A stretch of DNA of 64,000 nucleotides from UBA4636 sp963650915. GTDB lineage: Bacteria; Bacillota; Clostridia; Christensenellales; Borkfalkiaceae. The notes under the pieces were generated by a model, which was given only the letters and a program-made list of their open reading frames with translations, had not been told where the DNA came from and searched no databases. Below, piece after piece: positions 1-9,268 of this stretch. A program made the translations under genes and the position numbers. The stretch is from assembly GCA_963650915.1 (NCBI GenBank), contig CAVJMJ010000002.1, forward strand, positions 62,001-126,000, written 5' to 3'. Within the stretch, counting starts at the first letter, position 1, and the number at the start of each line of letters is the position of its first letter.

Positions 1-105
1 AACCGCTTTTTGGCGAGCGCGCAAGGAAGTTCGCACAAAGAAGGGGAAAAACTTGCCTCTAAAAAGGCTATTGAAATTTTACAAAAAGAGGGGTTCGTCC
101 TTTGA
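1..105 (+). CDS. rnc: Ribonuclease III, C-terminal end (partial)
   Basis: Only the last 34 codons are in the window. The reading frame opens at base 1 and stops at TGA 103-105. The encoded tail (ASAQGSSHKEGEKLASKKAI) matches the final helix region of the double-stranded-RNA-binding domain of RNase III, where a G-S-K/H-K-E-A-E-x-x-A-A/S pattern is usual. RNase III cleaves double-stranded RNA in rRNA maturation and RNA decay. The assignment is supported by position: rnc followed by smc and ftsY is a classic order in Bacillota. The stop overlaps the TTG start of smc by four bases, so the two are probably translationally coupled. Confidence 0.8.
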   Translation, partial: NRFLASAQGSSHKEGEKLASKKAIEILQKEGFVL

Positions 106-3100
106 ATTTCGAAAAAATTGAAATGAGCGGCTTTAAGTCTTTTGCGGACAAAGTCGAAATAACCTTTGATAACGGCGTTACAGGTATCGTCGGTCCCAAC
201 GGATGCGGTAAGTCTAATATTGCCGACGCAATACGTTGGGTTTTAGGCGAGCAATCGGCAAAAACTTTGCGTGGTTCTAACATGACCGACGTTATTTTTG
301 CTGGCACGCAATCGAGAAAATCTCTTTCTTATTGCGAAGTTTCGCTGTACTTCGACAATTCTCAACGCATTTTCAAAAGTTGCGATTATAACGAAGTTAT
401 TTTGACACGTAAACTCTTTAGATCGGGCGAAAGCGAATACTACGTTAACAAGCAACCGTCCTTACTTCGTGAAATCGTCAGGCTGTTGCACGAATGCGGT
501 GTGTCCAAAAACGGTTATTCCATAATCGGGCAGGGTAAAGTATCCGAAATTTTGTCCTCTAAACCCGAAGACCGCCGTGTTATTTTCGAGGAAGCGGTAG
601 GCATCGCACAAGCCAAAACCAAGAAACTCGAGACGGAAAGAAAACTCGACAGAGTACACGAAAACCTCGTCCGTATTTTCGACGTTGCGTCCGTACACGA
701 AAAAAACTTGGAGCCTTTGAGAAAGGCAGCCGAAAAAACAAAACAGTTTTTAGAACTTTCGGATAAACTTAAATATCACGAAATCAATAACTACCTGTAT
801 AAATACGACAACGCAAGCGTTATAAAAGACAGAATTTCCACTCGTATTCAAGGCTTGGAGGAAGAATTTGCTTTAAGAAACTCCGATTTGGCAGAAACGG
901 TTAAGCGTTATAGCGAGCATGTCGAAGAACGTTCCAAATCCGACGATAAAATTAAAGAATTAAACGATAAAATTCTTGAAATGTCCTTAAAACAAGAACA
1001 GTTTTCGGGTCAAACAAACGTTTACAAAGAGAGAATTTCATATTTTAATTCCGAAATCGTCCGTTTACAAGAAGAAATCGATACGAAAAAAGAGGGTGTA
1101 GAACTTTCTAAAAAAGCAATCGTTGCCAAACAAGCGGCTTTAAAAGAATACGGAGAGGAAAAAGAAGGTTTATCTAACAAACTAAAAGACCTCGAAGGTG
1201 AATTGTCACGCGTTTTGACGGAAATCACACGTGACGAAAACGCTGCATACGTGGCTCAAAACACAATGCTTAAAGCAGCCGAAAATTTAGCCGATATCAG
1301 TAAAAATTTAGGCTCCCTCGAAAACGAAAAGACTTTTATTTCCGATAAACAACGTCAGATTATCGACAAAGTCAACAATTTGACGCTTATACGTAAAAAC
1401 CTCGAATCTGAAAAGGCTAAAATCGTTCAAAGCATTTCAGAAAGCGAAGAAAATCAACAAAAACTAAACGATGAAATAAGCCGCCTTGAAAAAGAGATTT
1501 CGGACGGTAACAATAAATTATCCGAACTTTCAAACAAAATATATCAATTAGGCAATTATATAACCTCGCTTGAAACAAACAAAAAATTGTATGCGGGGTT
1601 AAAAGACAGTTTTGAAGGCTATCCTACTTCGGTTAAGCGTTTGATGCTTACCGCAAAGGAAAACGCAAGTTTGAACCAAAGAATCAAAGGCGTAGTCGCA
1701 AGTATAATCAAAACAGATAAAAAATACGAGGTTGCAATCGAAACGGCACTCGGTAACGCAGTTCAAAACGTCGTTACGGCAACGCCGGAGGATGCGCAGT
1801 ATTTAATCGAATACTTAAAACGTTCGGAGGGTGGCAGGGTTACATTTTTACCCGTTTCTGCCGTAAGACCTCACGCCGACGGTATTGATATAACTTCTGC
1901 GCTAAACGATAAAGGTGCGATCGGTTTTGCTACCAAACTTGTAAATTACGACGGTTATTACGAAAACGTAATACGCTTTTTGCTCGGTAATACTTTAGTC
2001 GCCGATACCATCGATAACGCCGTCGTTATTGCCAAAAAACACAGATTTGCATTTAAAATAGTTACTTTAGACGGCGACGTCATAAATCCTTCCGGTTCGA
2101 TGACGGGCGGTTCGAGAAGGCAAAATCAAACCAATTTGCTTTCTTCCGAACGTATGATAGAAAAATTGACGGAAGATATCAAACAAAAACAATCCGAACT
2201 CGAAAAGTTAAACCGCGCCAAAGAATCTCTTAATTCCGCGTGCAACGACAACGTTGACAAACTCGACGGTTTAAACGAAAAATTGCAGGCGGAAAAGCAA
2301 AATTATTCGGCATTAAAGGTTCGTTTAACAAGTTACGAGGATTTGATTGACACCAACGAAAAGGAATTAACCTCATATAACGCCGAAATTTCGGCGGTAA
2401 CGGAAAGGTTGAATCAAATCGCTACCGAGTACGTACATATAGAAGAAGGCAATAAACAACTTTCAAAAGAAAAAGAATCGGCGTCTTCAGACGCTTTAAA
2501 ACATCAAACGGAAAACGAGCAGAGAAAGGAAAGACGTGACGAATTGCTTAACGCAATTACAGAGTCGAAAACTCGCGATACCTATCTCGACGGCGAAATC
2601 AAAGCGGCTAATTCAGATATCGACAGGCTAAACTCTGCTTTAACAGACGATTTAAGCGTCATTGATCGCAACAAATCCATTATCGAAACCAATAAAGGCA
2701 TCATTGCGGGCTTCTATGACGAAATTAAAAGAATCACTGCCGAAGCCGAAGAAAGTTCGGGCATTAAGGAACAACGTGATTGCCTTTTAAAGGAAGAAAG
2801 TCGTCGTTCCGACCTCGATACAATGATTCAACAAGACAACTTGCGTCGTGACGTTTTGAATGCCGAAATCACTAAAATTTCGGAAAGAAGACATCAGGAA
2901 GAAATCGAGATATCTAAAGTCGATACCGAACTCGAGTACATGCGTCAACGCGTCGAAGAAGAGTACGGCGAAACTTACGAAACCTGCGTTAAACTTAAAG
3001 ACGAGAATTACGATATAACCAATTCCAACGAGGAAATAGCCACGCTCAAAAAGAGCATTTCGAGACTCGGCGGTATTAACGCAAACGCAATACAGGAATA

Positions 3101-3689
3101 CGAGCAATTAAGTTCCGAATACGGCGACTTGATGACTCAAAAGGAAGACCTCGAAAAAGCCGAAGCCGACTTAAAGGAAGCCTTAAAGACCATTCGTGAC
3201 GAAATGTTGAACGAATTTAACGCCGGCTTTGAGGAGATAAGAAAACACTTCCAACAGATATTTAAAGAATTGTTCGGCGGTGGCAGAGCAGATTTATTGC
3301 TCGATTACACCGACGTTGACGATCCGTTAAACGCAGGCGTCGAAATCGTTGCAGAACCGCCCGGGAAAAAGTTGCAAAAAATTTCTTTGCTTTCGGGCGG
3401 AGAAATGGCACTTACCGCAATAGCGATATTGTTTGCAATATTGAAACTTCGTCCCATGCCGTTCTGCGTATTGGACGAAATCGAAGCACCGTTAGACGAT
3501 GCCAACGTAGAAAGATTTGCAAGATATCTTAAAAAGTTTTCCAACGAAACTCAGTTTATCGTTATAACCCACAAAAAGGTGACCATGGAACTTGCAGACG
3601 CACTTTTCGGCGTTACGATGCAAGAAAAAGGGGTATCTAAAATAGTATCCGTTAAATTGAGCGACATTAACGAAACAATGGCAGACTAA
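102..3689 (+). CDS. smc: Chromosome segregation protein SMC
   Basis: The protein has 1195 residues, normal for bacterial SMC, the ATPase that folds and segregates the chromosome together with ScpA and ScpB. The N-terminal head carries a Walker A motif GPNGCGKSN near residues 31-39. Long coiled coils follow, with a hinge around residues 505-670. The C-terminal head has the ABC signature LSGGE and a Walker B CVLDEIEAPLDD. The start is TTG at 102, overlapping the rnc stop, with a GAGGGG ribosome site at about 88-93. This start puts the usual 'FEKIEMSGFKSFADK' sequence at the N terminus. ftsY follows eight bases after the stop, so rnc-smc-ftsY is probably one operon. Confidence 0.97.
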   Translation: MNFEKIEMSGFKSFADKVEITFDNGVTGIVGPNGCGKSNIADAIRWVLGEQSAKTLRGSNMTDVIFAGTQSRKSLSYCEVSLYFDNSQRIFKSCDYNEVILTRKLFRSGESEYYVNKQPSLLREIVRLLHECGVSKNGYSIIGQGKVSEILSSKPEDRRVIFEEAVGIAQAKTKKLETERKLDRVHENLVRIFDVASVHEKNLEPLRKAAEKTKQFLELSDKLKYHEINNYLYKYDNASVIKDRISTRIQGLEEEFALRNSDLAETVKRYSEHVEERSKSDDKIKELNDKILEMSLKQEQFSGQTNVYKERISYFNSEIVRLQEEIDTKKEGVELSKKAIVAKQAALKEYGEEKEGLSNKLKDLEGELSRVLTEITRDENAAYVAQNTMLKAAENLADISKNLGSLENEKTFISDKQRQIIDKVNNLTLIRKNLESEKAKIVQSISESEENQQKLNDEISRLEKEISDGNNKLSELSNKIYQLGNYITSLETNKKLYAGLKDSFEGYPTSVKRLMLTAKENASLNQRIKGVVASIIKTDKKYEVAIETALGNAVQNVVTATPEDAQYLIEYLKRSEGGRVTFLPVSAVRPHADGIDITSALNDKGAIGFATKLVNYDGYYENVIRFLLGNTLVADTIDNAVVIAKKHRFAFKIVTLDGDVINPSGSMTGGSRRQNQTNLLSSERMIEKLTEDIKQKQSELEKLNRAKESLNSACNDNVDKLDGLNEKLQAEKQNYSALKVRLTSYEDLIDTNEKELTSYNAEISAVTERLNQIATEYVHIEEGNKQLSKEKESASSDALKHQTENEQRKERRDELLNAITESKTRDTYLDGEIKAANSDIDRLNSALTDDLSVIDRNKSIIETNKGIIAGFYDEIKRITAEAEESSGIKEQRDCLLKEESRRSDLDTMIQQDNLRRDVLNAEITKISERRHQEEIEISKVDTELEYMRQRVEEEYGETYETCVKLKDENYDITNSNEEIATLKKSISRLGGINANAIQEYEQLSSEYGDLMTQKEDLEKAEADLKEALKTIRDEMLNEFNAGFEEIRKHFQQIFKELFGGGRADLLLDYTDVDDPLNAGVEIVAEPPGKKLQKISLLSGGEMALTAIAILFAILKLRPMPFCVLDEIEAPLDDANVERFARYLKKFSNETQFIVITHKKVTMELADALFGVTMQEKGVSKIVSVKLSDINETMAD

Positions 3690-3697
3690 GGAGCATA

Positions 3698-4594
3698 ATG
3701 GGATTTTTTTCTAAATTAAAAGAATCGTTAACAAAAACAAAAAATGCGATAGCATCGAAGATTTCTCAGATTTTTACGAGAGACAAAATCGGAGACGAAT
3801 TTTACGATGACTTACTCGACATACTTATTTCTTCGGACATTTCGGTAAACACTTCGGAACAAATCGTGGAAGATTTACATCAAAAGATGAAGAAGGAAAA
3901 GGTTGCGGACAAAGAAACGGTGTTAAACGAACTTCGTACCGTCGTTTCCGAAACGCTCGATAAAGCCGAACCCGTCGAATTGAAATTCCCGGCGATAATA
4001 ATGGTGATAGGCGTTAACGGCGTCGGTAAAACTACTTCCATCGGCAAACTTGCCAATATGTTCGTTAAAAACGGTAAATCGGTTACGATTGCCGCGGCGG
4101 ACACGTTTAGAGCGGCTGCAACCGAACAACTCGATATTTGGGCGGAACGCGCAAACGTAAGAATTATAAAACAAGGGGAAGGAAGCGATCCTTCCGCTGT
4201 CGTTTTCGATGCCGTTTCTTCGGCTAAATCCAAGAAATCCGACGTACTTATAATCGATACGGCAGGCAGGCTTCACGTAAAAGCAAATTTAATGGAAGAA
4301 CTCAAAAAGATGTCGAGAGTTGTTTCCAAAGAATACCCCGAGGCGAATTTCTATAAGTTTATCGTCCTTGACGCCACGACCGGGCAAAATTCATTTTCGC
4401 AAGTCGAATTGTTTAACGAAGCGGTCGGCATAGACGGTATTATACTTACCAAACTCGACGGTTCGGCAAAGGGCGGGTTCGTTTTGTCGCTTGCCGATGA
4501 ATTGGGCGTTCCCGTCGTTTACATAGGCGTCGGCGAAAAAATCGACGACATAGTTCCTTTTGACTCTAAAGAATTTGCCGAAGGTTTAATTTAA
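3698..4594 (+). CDS. ftsY: Signal recognition particle receptor FtsY
   Basis: This is the 298-residue SRP receptor GTPase that docks ribosome-SRP complexes at the membrane for co-translational insertion. The N domain occupies about residues 1-95. The G domain shows GVNGVGKT (105-112), the SRP-family insertion region DTFRAAATEQL (about 136-146), DTAGRLH (about 187) and TKLDGSAKGG (about 250). The protein is short, without the long acidic A domain of Escherichia coli FtsY, which is usual in Bacillota. An AAGGAG-like site precedes the ATG. It lies eight bases behind smc. Confidence 0.96.
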   Translation: MGFFSKLKESLTKTKNAIASKISQIFTRDKIGDEFYDDLLDILISSDISVNTSEQIVEDLHQKMKKEKVADKETVLNELRTVVSETLDKAEPVELKFPAIIMVIGVNGVGKTTSIGKLANMFVKNGKSVTIAAADTFRAAATEQLDIWAERANVRIIKQGEGSDPSAVVFDAVSSAKSKKSDVLIIDTAGRLHVKANLMEELKKMSRVVSKEYPEANFYKFIVLDATTGQNSFSQVELFNEAVGIDGIILTKLDGSAKGGFVLSLADELGVPVVYIGVGEKIDDIVPFDSKEFAEGLI

Positions 4595-4612
4595 ACCGAT
4601 TAGGATTACATA

Positions 4613-5908
4613 ATGAGCATTTTTAAAAGAAAAAGACCGACTTGGTATCCGCTCGATAATGCGGCAAAAATTTATCCGCCTACGGCTAACAGTCGCCGAG
4701 CCCACGTTTTTTGTTTTTCCGCCTTACTCGAAAGCGAGATTCAACCCGATATTTTGCAAAAAGCCGTTTCGAAAGTTCTCAACCACTATCCGAGTTTTAA
4801 AACATCTCTTAAAAAGGGTGCCTTTTGGTATTACCTTGAAGAGAATAATAAGCCTGTAAAAGTTTTTGAAGAACAGCCGTACTATCTCAAGCAAATAAAT
4901 TACAAAGACAATAACGACTTTTTATTTCAAGTCTTATATATTAGAAACAAGTTTTCTATTAAGTTTTTCCACGCATTGACCGACGGAACGGGCGGTTTTA
5001 ACTTTTTCAAAGAAGTTCTCGTCGAGTATCTTAACTTGTCGGGATGCGAAATAGACCTTGAAGAAAAAGTCAAACCTATAGACGAACCCTCCAATTACGA
5101 AAGTTACGACGATAGTTTCCGTTCTCGCGAGTACAAAAACAAAGATAAGGCGGAAAGACCGCCTAAACCGTACGCAATTAAAGGCACTCCCTTCGACTAC
5201 GACGGTGCGGGAATGATTACAGCAGAGATTTCTATCGACGATGTTAAAAAACTTTCAAAAGATATAGGCGTTTCGATTACCTCATACCTTGCGGCAGTGT
5301 ATTCGTACTCCGTATACGAAGCCTTTTTGAAAGACAAACCGTACGGCAATCGTTTAGTGAACGTATTGGTTCCTTGTAATTTAAGAACAAAATACGGCGG
5401 AGAGACGATGCGTAACTTCAGTATGTTTGCTCACTTTATACACGACTACGAAAAATCCGTTCCTTCCGTCGAAGAATTGGCTCAAATCGCGCATAAGCAA
5501 ATAAGCGAGGGTACGACTAAGGAAAAACTCGATAAATTAATTTATAGTAACGTCAAAACCGAAAAGAATTTCTTTATTAAAATTACACCGCTTTTTTTAA
5601 AAGACCTTATAATGAGGCTTGCGTATATAAAAGTCGGAGAAAATTTACAAACGGTTGATTTTTCAAACATCGGTATGTCTAATCTTCCGGAAGCGGTAAA
5701 CGACCACGTTAAAAAAATAACTTTTGCCATTGCGCCGACCTTTTCATGCGGGCATCAAACGGGTGTGGTAAGTTTTAACGGTAAAATCTATATCACGTTT
5801 TCTCGTAATTATACCGAAACTTCCCTTGAAAAAGCCTTTATACGGCATTTCAGTCAAAAGGGGATAGACGTAACCGTTAGCAGTAACTATTGGGAGAGTC
5901 GCCTATGA
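4613..5908 (+). CDS. Condensation-fold (alcohol acetyltransferase-like) protein
   Basis: This 431-residue protein has the fold signature of the CoA-dependent acyltransferase/NRPS condensation superfamily. The catalytic-type HxxxDG motif is intact as HALTDG at residues 120-125, and a second-half core follows (YLAAVYSYSVYEAF, then LVNVLVPCNLRTKYGGETMRNF). This would fit transfer of an acyl group to an alcohol or amine, but the substrates cannot be read from the sequence. There is no signal peptide. The stop overlaps the next gene as ATGA, and that gene encodes a small zinc-ribbon membrane protein. From memory, this pairing recurs in Bacillota, so the two probably act together, possibly in lipid or envelope modification. 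That role is inference. Confidence 0.75.
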   Translation: MSIFKRKRPTWYPLDNAAKIYPPTANSRRAHVFCFSALLESEIQPDILQKAVSKVLNHYPSFKTSLKKGAFWYYLEENNKPVKVFEEQPYYLKQINYKDNNDFLFQVLYIRNKFSIKFFHALTDGTGGFNFFKEVLVEYLNLSGCEIDLEEKVKPIDEPSNYESYDDSFRSREYKNKDKAERPPKPYAIKGTPFDYDGAGMITAEISIDDVKKLSKDIGVSITSYLAAVYSYSVYEAFLKDKPYGNRLVNVLVPCNLRTKYGGETMRNFSMFAHFIHDYEKSVPSVEELAQIAHKQISEGTTKEKLDKLIYSNVKTEKNFFIKITPLFLKDLIMRLAYIKVGENLQTVDFSNIGMSNLPEAVNDHVKKITFAIAPTFSCGHQTGVVSFNGKIYITFSRNYTETSLEKAFIRHFSQKGIDVTVSSNYWESRL

Positions 5909-6579
5909 AATATTGCAAATATTGTAAAATCAAGGTTGACACGGCAAACGATTTTTGCCCGATTTGCTTTAATCATATCGAAGAAATAGATAATAAATGC
6001 GAGCAACTTTATTCTCCGAGATTGAAAAACGAAAACGAAGACAGATTGAGATTTTTCTTATCCAAATTGTTTTTATTTTTATCAATCTGCTCAATCATCG
6101 TTTGTTTCTTCGTTAATCGTTTGGTTAACCCGGACATTCCATGGTTTTGGATTGTCTGTTTCGGTATTTTGTACGTTTGGGTTTTAGTCGCTCATACGAT
6201 TATGTCAAGGCGATCGTTTTTTTCAAAAGTCTTGTTGCAGGTTATATCGGTAATAGTATTGCTATATTTTACCGAAAAAGTTTCACCCGATCACGATTGG
6301 CTTTTGCAATACGTTTACCCCTCGATTTCTTTTGCCGTCGTATCTGTTCTTTTGATGATACTCGGTATAGATAAAAACAGGGCAGACAATATTTTCGGAT
6401 TCAGTATTATCATTGCGCTATTAGGCACAGGTTCCCTTGTGATGCTTTTACTGAACACCGTAAGTTACACTTTATTAAATTTCATTAACTGTATTTTGTG
6501 CGCCTTGACGCTTTTGGGATTACTGATTTTCGGATACGGCGCAATAAAACAGCATTTATCTAAAAAATTACATCTTTAA
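5905..6579 (+). CDS. Zinc-ribbon membrane protein (DUF6320-like)
   Basis: The protein has 224 residues. The N terminus holds two cysteine pairs, CKYC (residues 4-7) and CPIC about 15 residues later, which form a probable rubredoxin-type zinc ribbon. About six hydrophobic segments follow between roughly residues 50 and 215. The ATG at 5905 is preferred over an in-frame TTG at 5890 because it overlaps the upstream TGA (ATGA) and begins directly at the zinc ribbon. The layout resembles the DUF6320 family as remembered, but no function is known to me. The coupling to the condensation-fold gene suggests a shared membrane task. Confidence 0.65.
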   Translation: MKYCKYCKIKVDTANDFCPICFNHIEEIDNKCEQLYSPRLKNENEDRLRFFLSKLFLFLSICSIIVCFFVNRLVNPDIPWFWIVCFGILYVWVLVAHTIMSRRSFFSKVLLQVISVIVLLYFTEKVSPDHDWLLQYVYPSISFAVVSVLLMILGIDKNRADNIFGFSIIIALLGTGSLVMLLLNTVSYTLLNFINCILCALTLLGLLIFGYGAIKQHLSKKLHL

Positions 6580-6582
6580 CTA

Positions 6583-7650
6583 ATGAAAAACAAGGCGAAA
6601 CCAAAAATAATATCGATAAAAACGCTAAAATCCGTTGTATTCTTTACCGCGGTAATTGCGTTTTGCATTCTTTATTATTTCGTTTCGCCTTATTTTATAT
6701 CCGAAAAACCTCAATCGGAGGGCATTTTTCCGATAACTTTATACGGAGAAGAATTATCCGACCTCGAAGTCCATTACATCGACGTAGGGCAAGCGGATTC
6801 CGTTTTGATTAAAACGCCCGACTTTAAATATGTTTTGATCGATTCTGGCAATACCGACGAATATTACGGGCAAAAACTCGTCTCATATTTAGAAGACGTC
6901 GGCGTAAAAACCATTGATTACGCCATTGCTACTCATTCCGACGCCGACCATATAGGCGGGTTTAAACGCGTTTGCGATAATTTTAAGGTTAATTTCTTTT
7001 TTAGACCGTACGTTAAATCGAGCAATACCAAAACCGATTATTTGAAAGAAAGGTTTAATCCGCCAGAGGCTTATTATTGCGATACCGACGCTTACGCACA
7101 GTTTTTAATAGCCGTAAAAGATGAACGATCCGATTGGGCTTTTACAACGAAAGACACCGATTTCGTTTACGATTACGGCGTAAACAAATTAACGTTTGAT
7201 TTTCTAACCCCGTTAGATGATGTTGAGGAACAAAAATATTACGACATGAACGAATATTCGCCGTTGTTAAAAATAAGTTACGGTAAGTTTTCATTTATGT
7301 TTACTGCCGATGCTCCTTCAAAAATCGAGCAATCCGCCATCGATTTTTACGACGTAAAAACAATGAAGTGCAACGTTTTAAAAATAGGGCATCACGGTTC
7401 CGATACCTCGTCGTCGTTTAAATTTTTGAAGGCGATTTCGCCCGATTACGCCGTTATATCTTGCGGTGACGGTTCTTTATACAATCATCCTAAACAAACG
7501 GTTTTAACCAATCTTTTGGCACTTAATATAAAAGTTTTCAGAACAGACAAACAGGGGAATATAGTTTTTACCGTCGACAAAAACGGCAATGAGTCCTTTA
7601 AAAACGAAAAAGAGTTTTCAAAAGGCGCAATATATAACGGTTACGACTAA
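6583..7650 (+). CDS. Membrane-anchored MBL-fold hydrolase, ComEC C-terminal-domain type
   Basis: The protein has 355 residues. A hydrophobic segment at about residues 13-35 is a likely signal anchor, placing the enzyme outside the membrane. The metallo-beta-lactamase core then begins with HYIDVGQADSVLI, continues to ATHSDADHIGG (the HxDADH metal ligands) and ends with KIGHHGSDTSSS. This is the arrangement of the nuclease-like C-terminal domain of ComEC/Rec2. Such domains are thought to degrade DNA or hydrolyse phosphodiesters. The gene starts three bases after the DUF6320-like gene and so belongs to the same transcript. A ComEC channel lacking this domain lies 53 kb away (60723-62204), so the two may complement each other. 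Confidence 0.8.
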   Translation: MKNKAKPKIISIKTLKSVVFFTAVIAFCILYYFVSPYFISEKPQSEGIFPITLYGEELSDLEVHYIDVGQADSVLIKTPDFKYVLIDSGNTDEYYGQKLVSYLEDVGVKTIDYAIATHSDADHIGGFKRVCDNFKVNFFFRPYVKSSNTKTDYLKERFNPPEAYYCDTDAYAQFLIAVKDERSDWAFTTKDTDFVYDYGVNKLTFDFLTPLDDVEEQKYYDMNEYSPLLKISYGKFSFMFTADAPSKIEQSAIDFYDVKTMKCNVLKIGHHGSDTSSSFKFLKAISPDYAVISCGDGSLYNHPKQTVLTNLLALNIKVFRTDKQGNIVFTVDKNGNESFKNEKEFSKGAIYNGYD

Positions 7651-7656
7651 ACGTAA

Positions 7657-7791
7657 TTTCTTAAACGTAATTGGTTAAGAAATGCGCTTTAACGACGGAT
7701 TTCTTAAACGTAATTGGTTAAGAAATGCGCTTTAACGGCGGATTTCTTAAACGTAATTGGTTAAGAAATGCGCTTTAACGACGGATTTCTT
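7657..7791 (+). repeat. Three tandem 43-bp hairpin repeats
   Basis: Copies start at 7657, 7700 and 7743, exactly 43 bases apart, and a fourth is cut off after TTTCTT at 7786. They are almost identical; the second has GGCGGA where the others have GACGGA. Each unit begins with an inverted repeat, TTTCTTAA then a 10-base loop then TTAAGAAA. The array fills most of the gap between the MBL gene and murC. There are no variable spacers, so this is not a CRISPR array. Possible roles are transcript processing, termination or a protein-binding array upstream of murC. Confidence 0.9.
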
Positions 7792-7814
7792 GCAAGTTTT
7801 AATTTATTACGCAA

Positions 7815-7820
7815 TATAAT
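7815..7820 (+). promoter_or_regulatory. Possible -10 box for murC
   Basis: A perfect TATAAT lies 19 bases before the murC start codon. The best -35 candidate is TTGCAA at 7790-7795 with a 19-base gap, which is longer than ideal. A transcript from here would have a very short leader. Confidence 0.4.
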
Positions 7821-7839
7821 AAATTGAATCGGTTAAAAT

Positions 7840-9156
7840 ATGCGCATACATTTTATAGGTATAGGCGGTGCGTCAATGTCCGCACTTGCTAAATATCTCG
7901 TGTTTAAGGGTTACGTCGTATCGGGTAGCGACGGTAGAGAATCGGAGGTAACTTGCGAACTTAAAAAACTCGGCATCGCCGTCACGATTGGGCATAGTAA
8001 GAAAAACGTAATCGGTGCCGACGTAGTTGTTTATAGTTCGGCAATCTCGGACGATAACGAAGAATTATCGTATGCTTCCTCTCAAAAATACGCTTGCATA
8101 TCGAGGGCGGAACTTCTTAAAATGATTTCTTCAAAATTTTGCGCGTCTGTGGGTGTTTCCGGATGCCACGGCAAAACTACCGTAACTTCACTTTTAGCAC
8201 ATATTTTAAACGTTGCAAAAATGCCTTTTACCGCTCATATCGGAGGCTTTGACAACAAACTCGGAAACTTAATCGTAAAAGGAGATACTCTGTTTTTAAG
8301 CGAAGTTTGCGAATTCAAGCGTAATATCGATAAATTTACGGCAACAACTGCTGTGTGTCTTAATATAGATAACGACCATATGAACTGTTACCGAAACATA
8401 AACGAATTGAAACAAACTTTTTTTGCTTTTTTAGACAGAGCGCAATATAGAATTATAAATGCCGACGACAAAGAACTCACGGATTATAAAAAGCCTTCGG
8501 TTACCTTTGGCGAATATAAAGGGGATTTTACTTTTAAAAATTATACCGTAGAACATGGCTTTGTGTCTTTTGACGTTTTTTTAAAAAATACCAAACTTTT
8601 TGACGTAAAAACCGATTATATCGGTAAATATTACGCATTGAACGTCGTTGCGGCAACCGCTACCGCAATAACTTTAGGAATTAATATCGACGATATTAAA
8701 AAAGGAATTTCGGCTTTTCAAGGCGTCAAAAGAAGAAACGAAATCATCGGCAAAATAAACGGAATTGTAGTCGTAAGCGATTACGCACATCATCCTACAG
8801 AAATCGAGAACTTTTTAAGCACTTATAAGGACAAGAACGTTTTATGCGTTTTTCAACCTCATACTTACTCGCGCACGAAGATTTTGTTTGACGATTTTTT
8901 AAAAGTTTTTTCCGACGTGAAAAACTTATTTATCTATAAAACATATTCCGCAAGGGAAACTTACGACTATTTCGGTTCAGCCGAAAGACTTGCAGATGCC
9001 ATTTACGGCGCAAAATATTTCGACGATTTCCGCTTACTATTTAACGAGGTTACTCGATTTGCTCTTAATTCAAAAGGGGACGGGCATATTTTAATTATAG
9101 GTGCGGGAGATTTATACGACGAATTTTTAAATGAATTTAAAAAAGAAAACCCGTGA
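7840..9156 (+). CDS. murC: UDP-N-acetylmuramate--L-alanine ligase
   Basis: This is the 438-residue cytoplasmic Mur ligase that adds L-alanine to UDP-MurNAc, the first step of the peptidoglycan stem peptide. The N-terminal Rossmann domain starts MRIHFIGIGGASMSALA, typical of MurC. The ATP-binding loop reads GCHGKTTVTSLLAH near residue 108. The central domain has NIDNDHMNCY, and the C-terminal domain has VVSDYAHHPTEI and FQPHTYSRT, both MurC hallmarks. It stands alone, with hairpin repeats upstream and a terminator overlapping its last codons. Confidence 0.95.
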   Translation: MRIHFIGIGGASMSALAKYLVFKGYVVSGSDGRESEVTCELKKLGIAVTIGHSKKNVIGADVVVYSSAISDDNEELSYASSQKYACISRAELLKMISSKFCASVGVSGCHGKTTVTSLLAHILNVAKMPFTAHIGGFDNKLGNLIVKGDTLFLSEVCEFKRNIDKFTATTAVCLNIDNDHMNCYRNINELKQTFFAFLDRAQYRIINADDKELTDYKKPSVTFGEYKGDFTFKNYTVEHGFVSFDVFLKNTKLFDVKTDYIGKYYALNVVAATATAITLGINIDDIKKGISAFQGVKRRNEIIGKINGIVVVSDYAHHPTEIENFLSTYKDKNVLCVFQPHTYSRTKILFDDFLKVFSDVKNLFIYKTYSARETYDYFGSAERLADAIYGAKYFDDFRLLFNEVTRFALNSKGDGHILIIGAGDLYDEFLNEFKKENP

Positions 9157-9170
9157 AAACTCACGGGTTT
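9147..9170. terminator. Bidirectional terminator murC / PadR gene
   Basis: A perfect 10-bp stem AAACCCGTGA / TCACGGGTTT encloses the loop AAAC, and the left arm includes the last murC codons. Read on the minus strand, the stem is followed by a long T-rich run (TTTTCTTTTTT), so it is strongest as the end of the PadR-fusion transcript. On the plus strand the tail is AAAATTATA. Confidence 0.8.
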
Positions 9171-9268
9171 AAAATTATATATTTTGGTGCTATGTTCTTT
9201 AAATACAATCTTCGTTTTTATTAAAAATATTTTTTATTTCCAATAATTAAGCGATAACTAATTCTACT

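Noticed and set aside
7657..7791. CRISPR array
   Set aside because: The 43-bp units are contiguous, with no variable spacers, and there are no cas genes.
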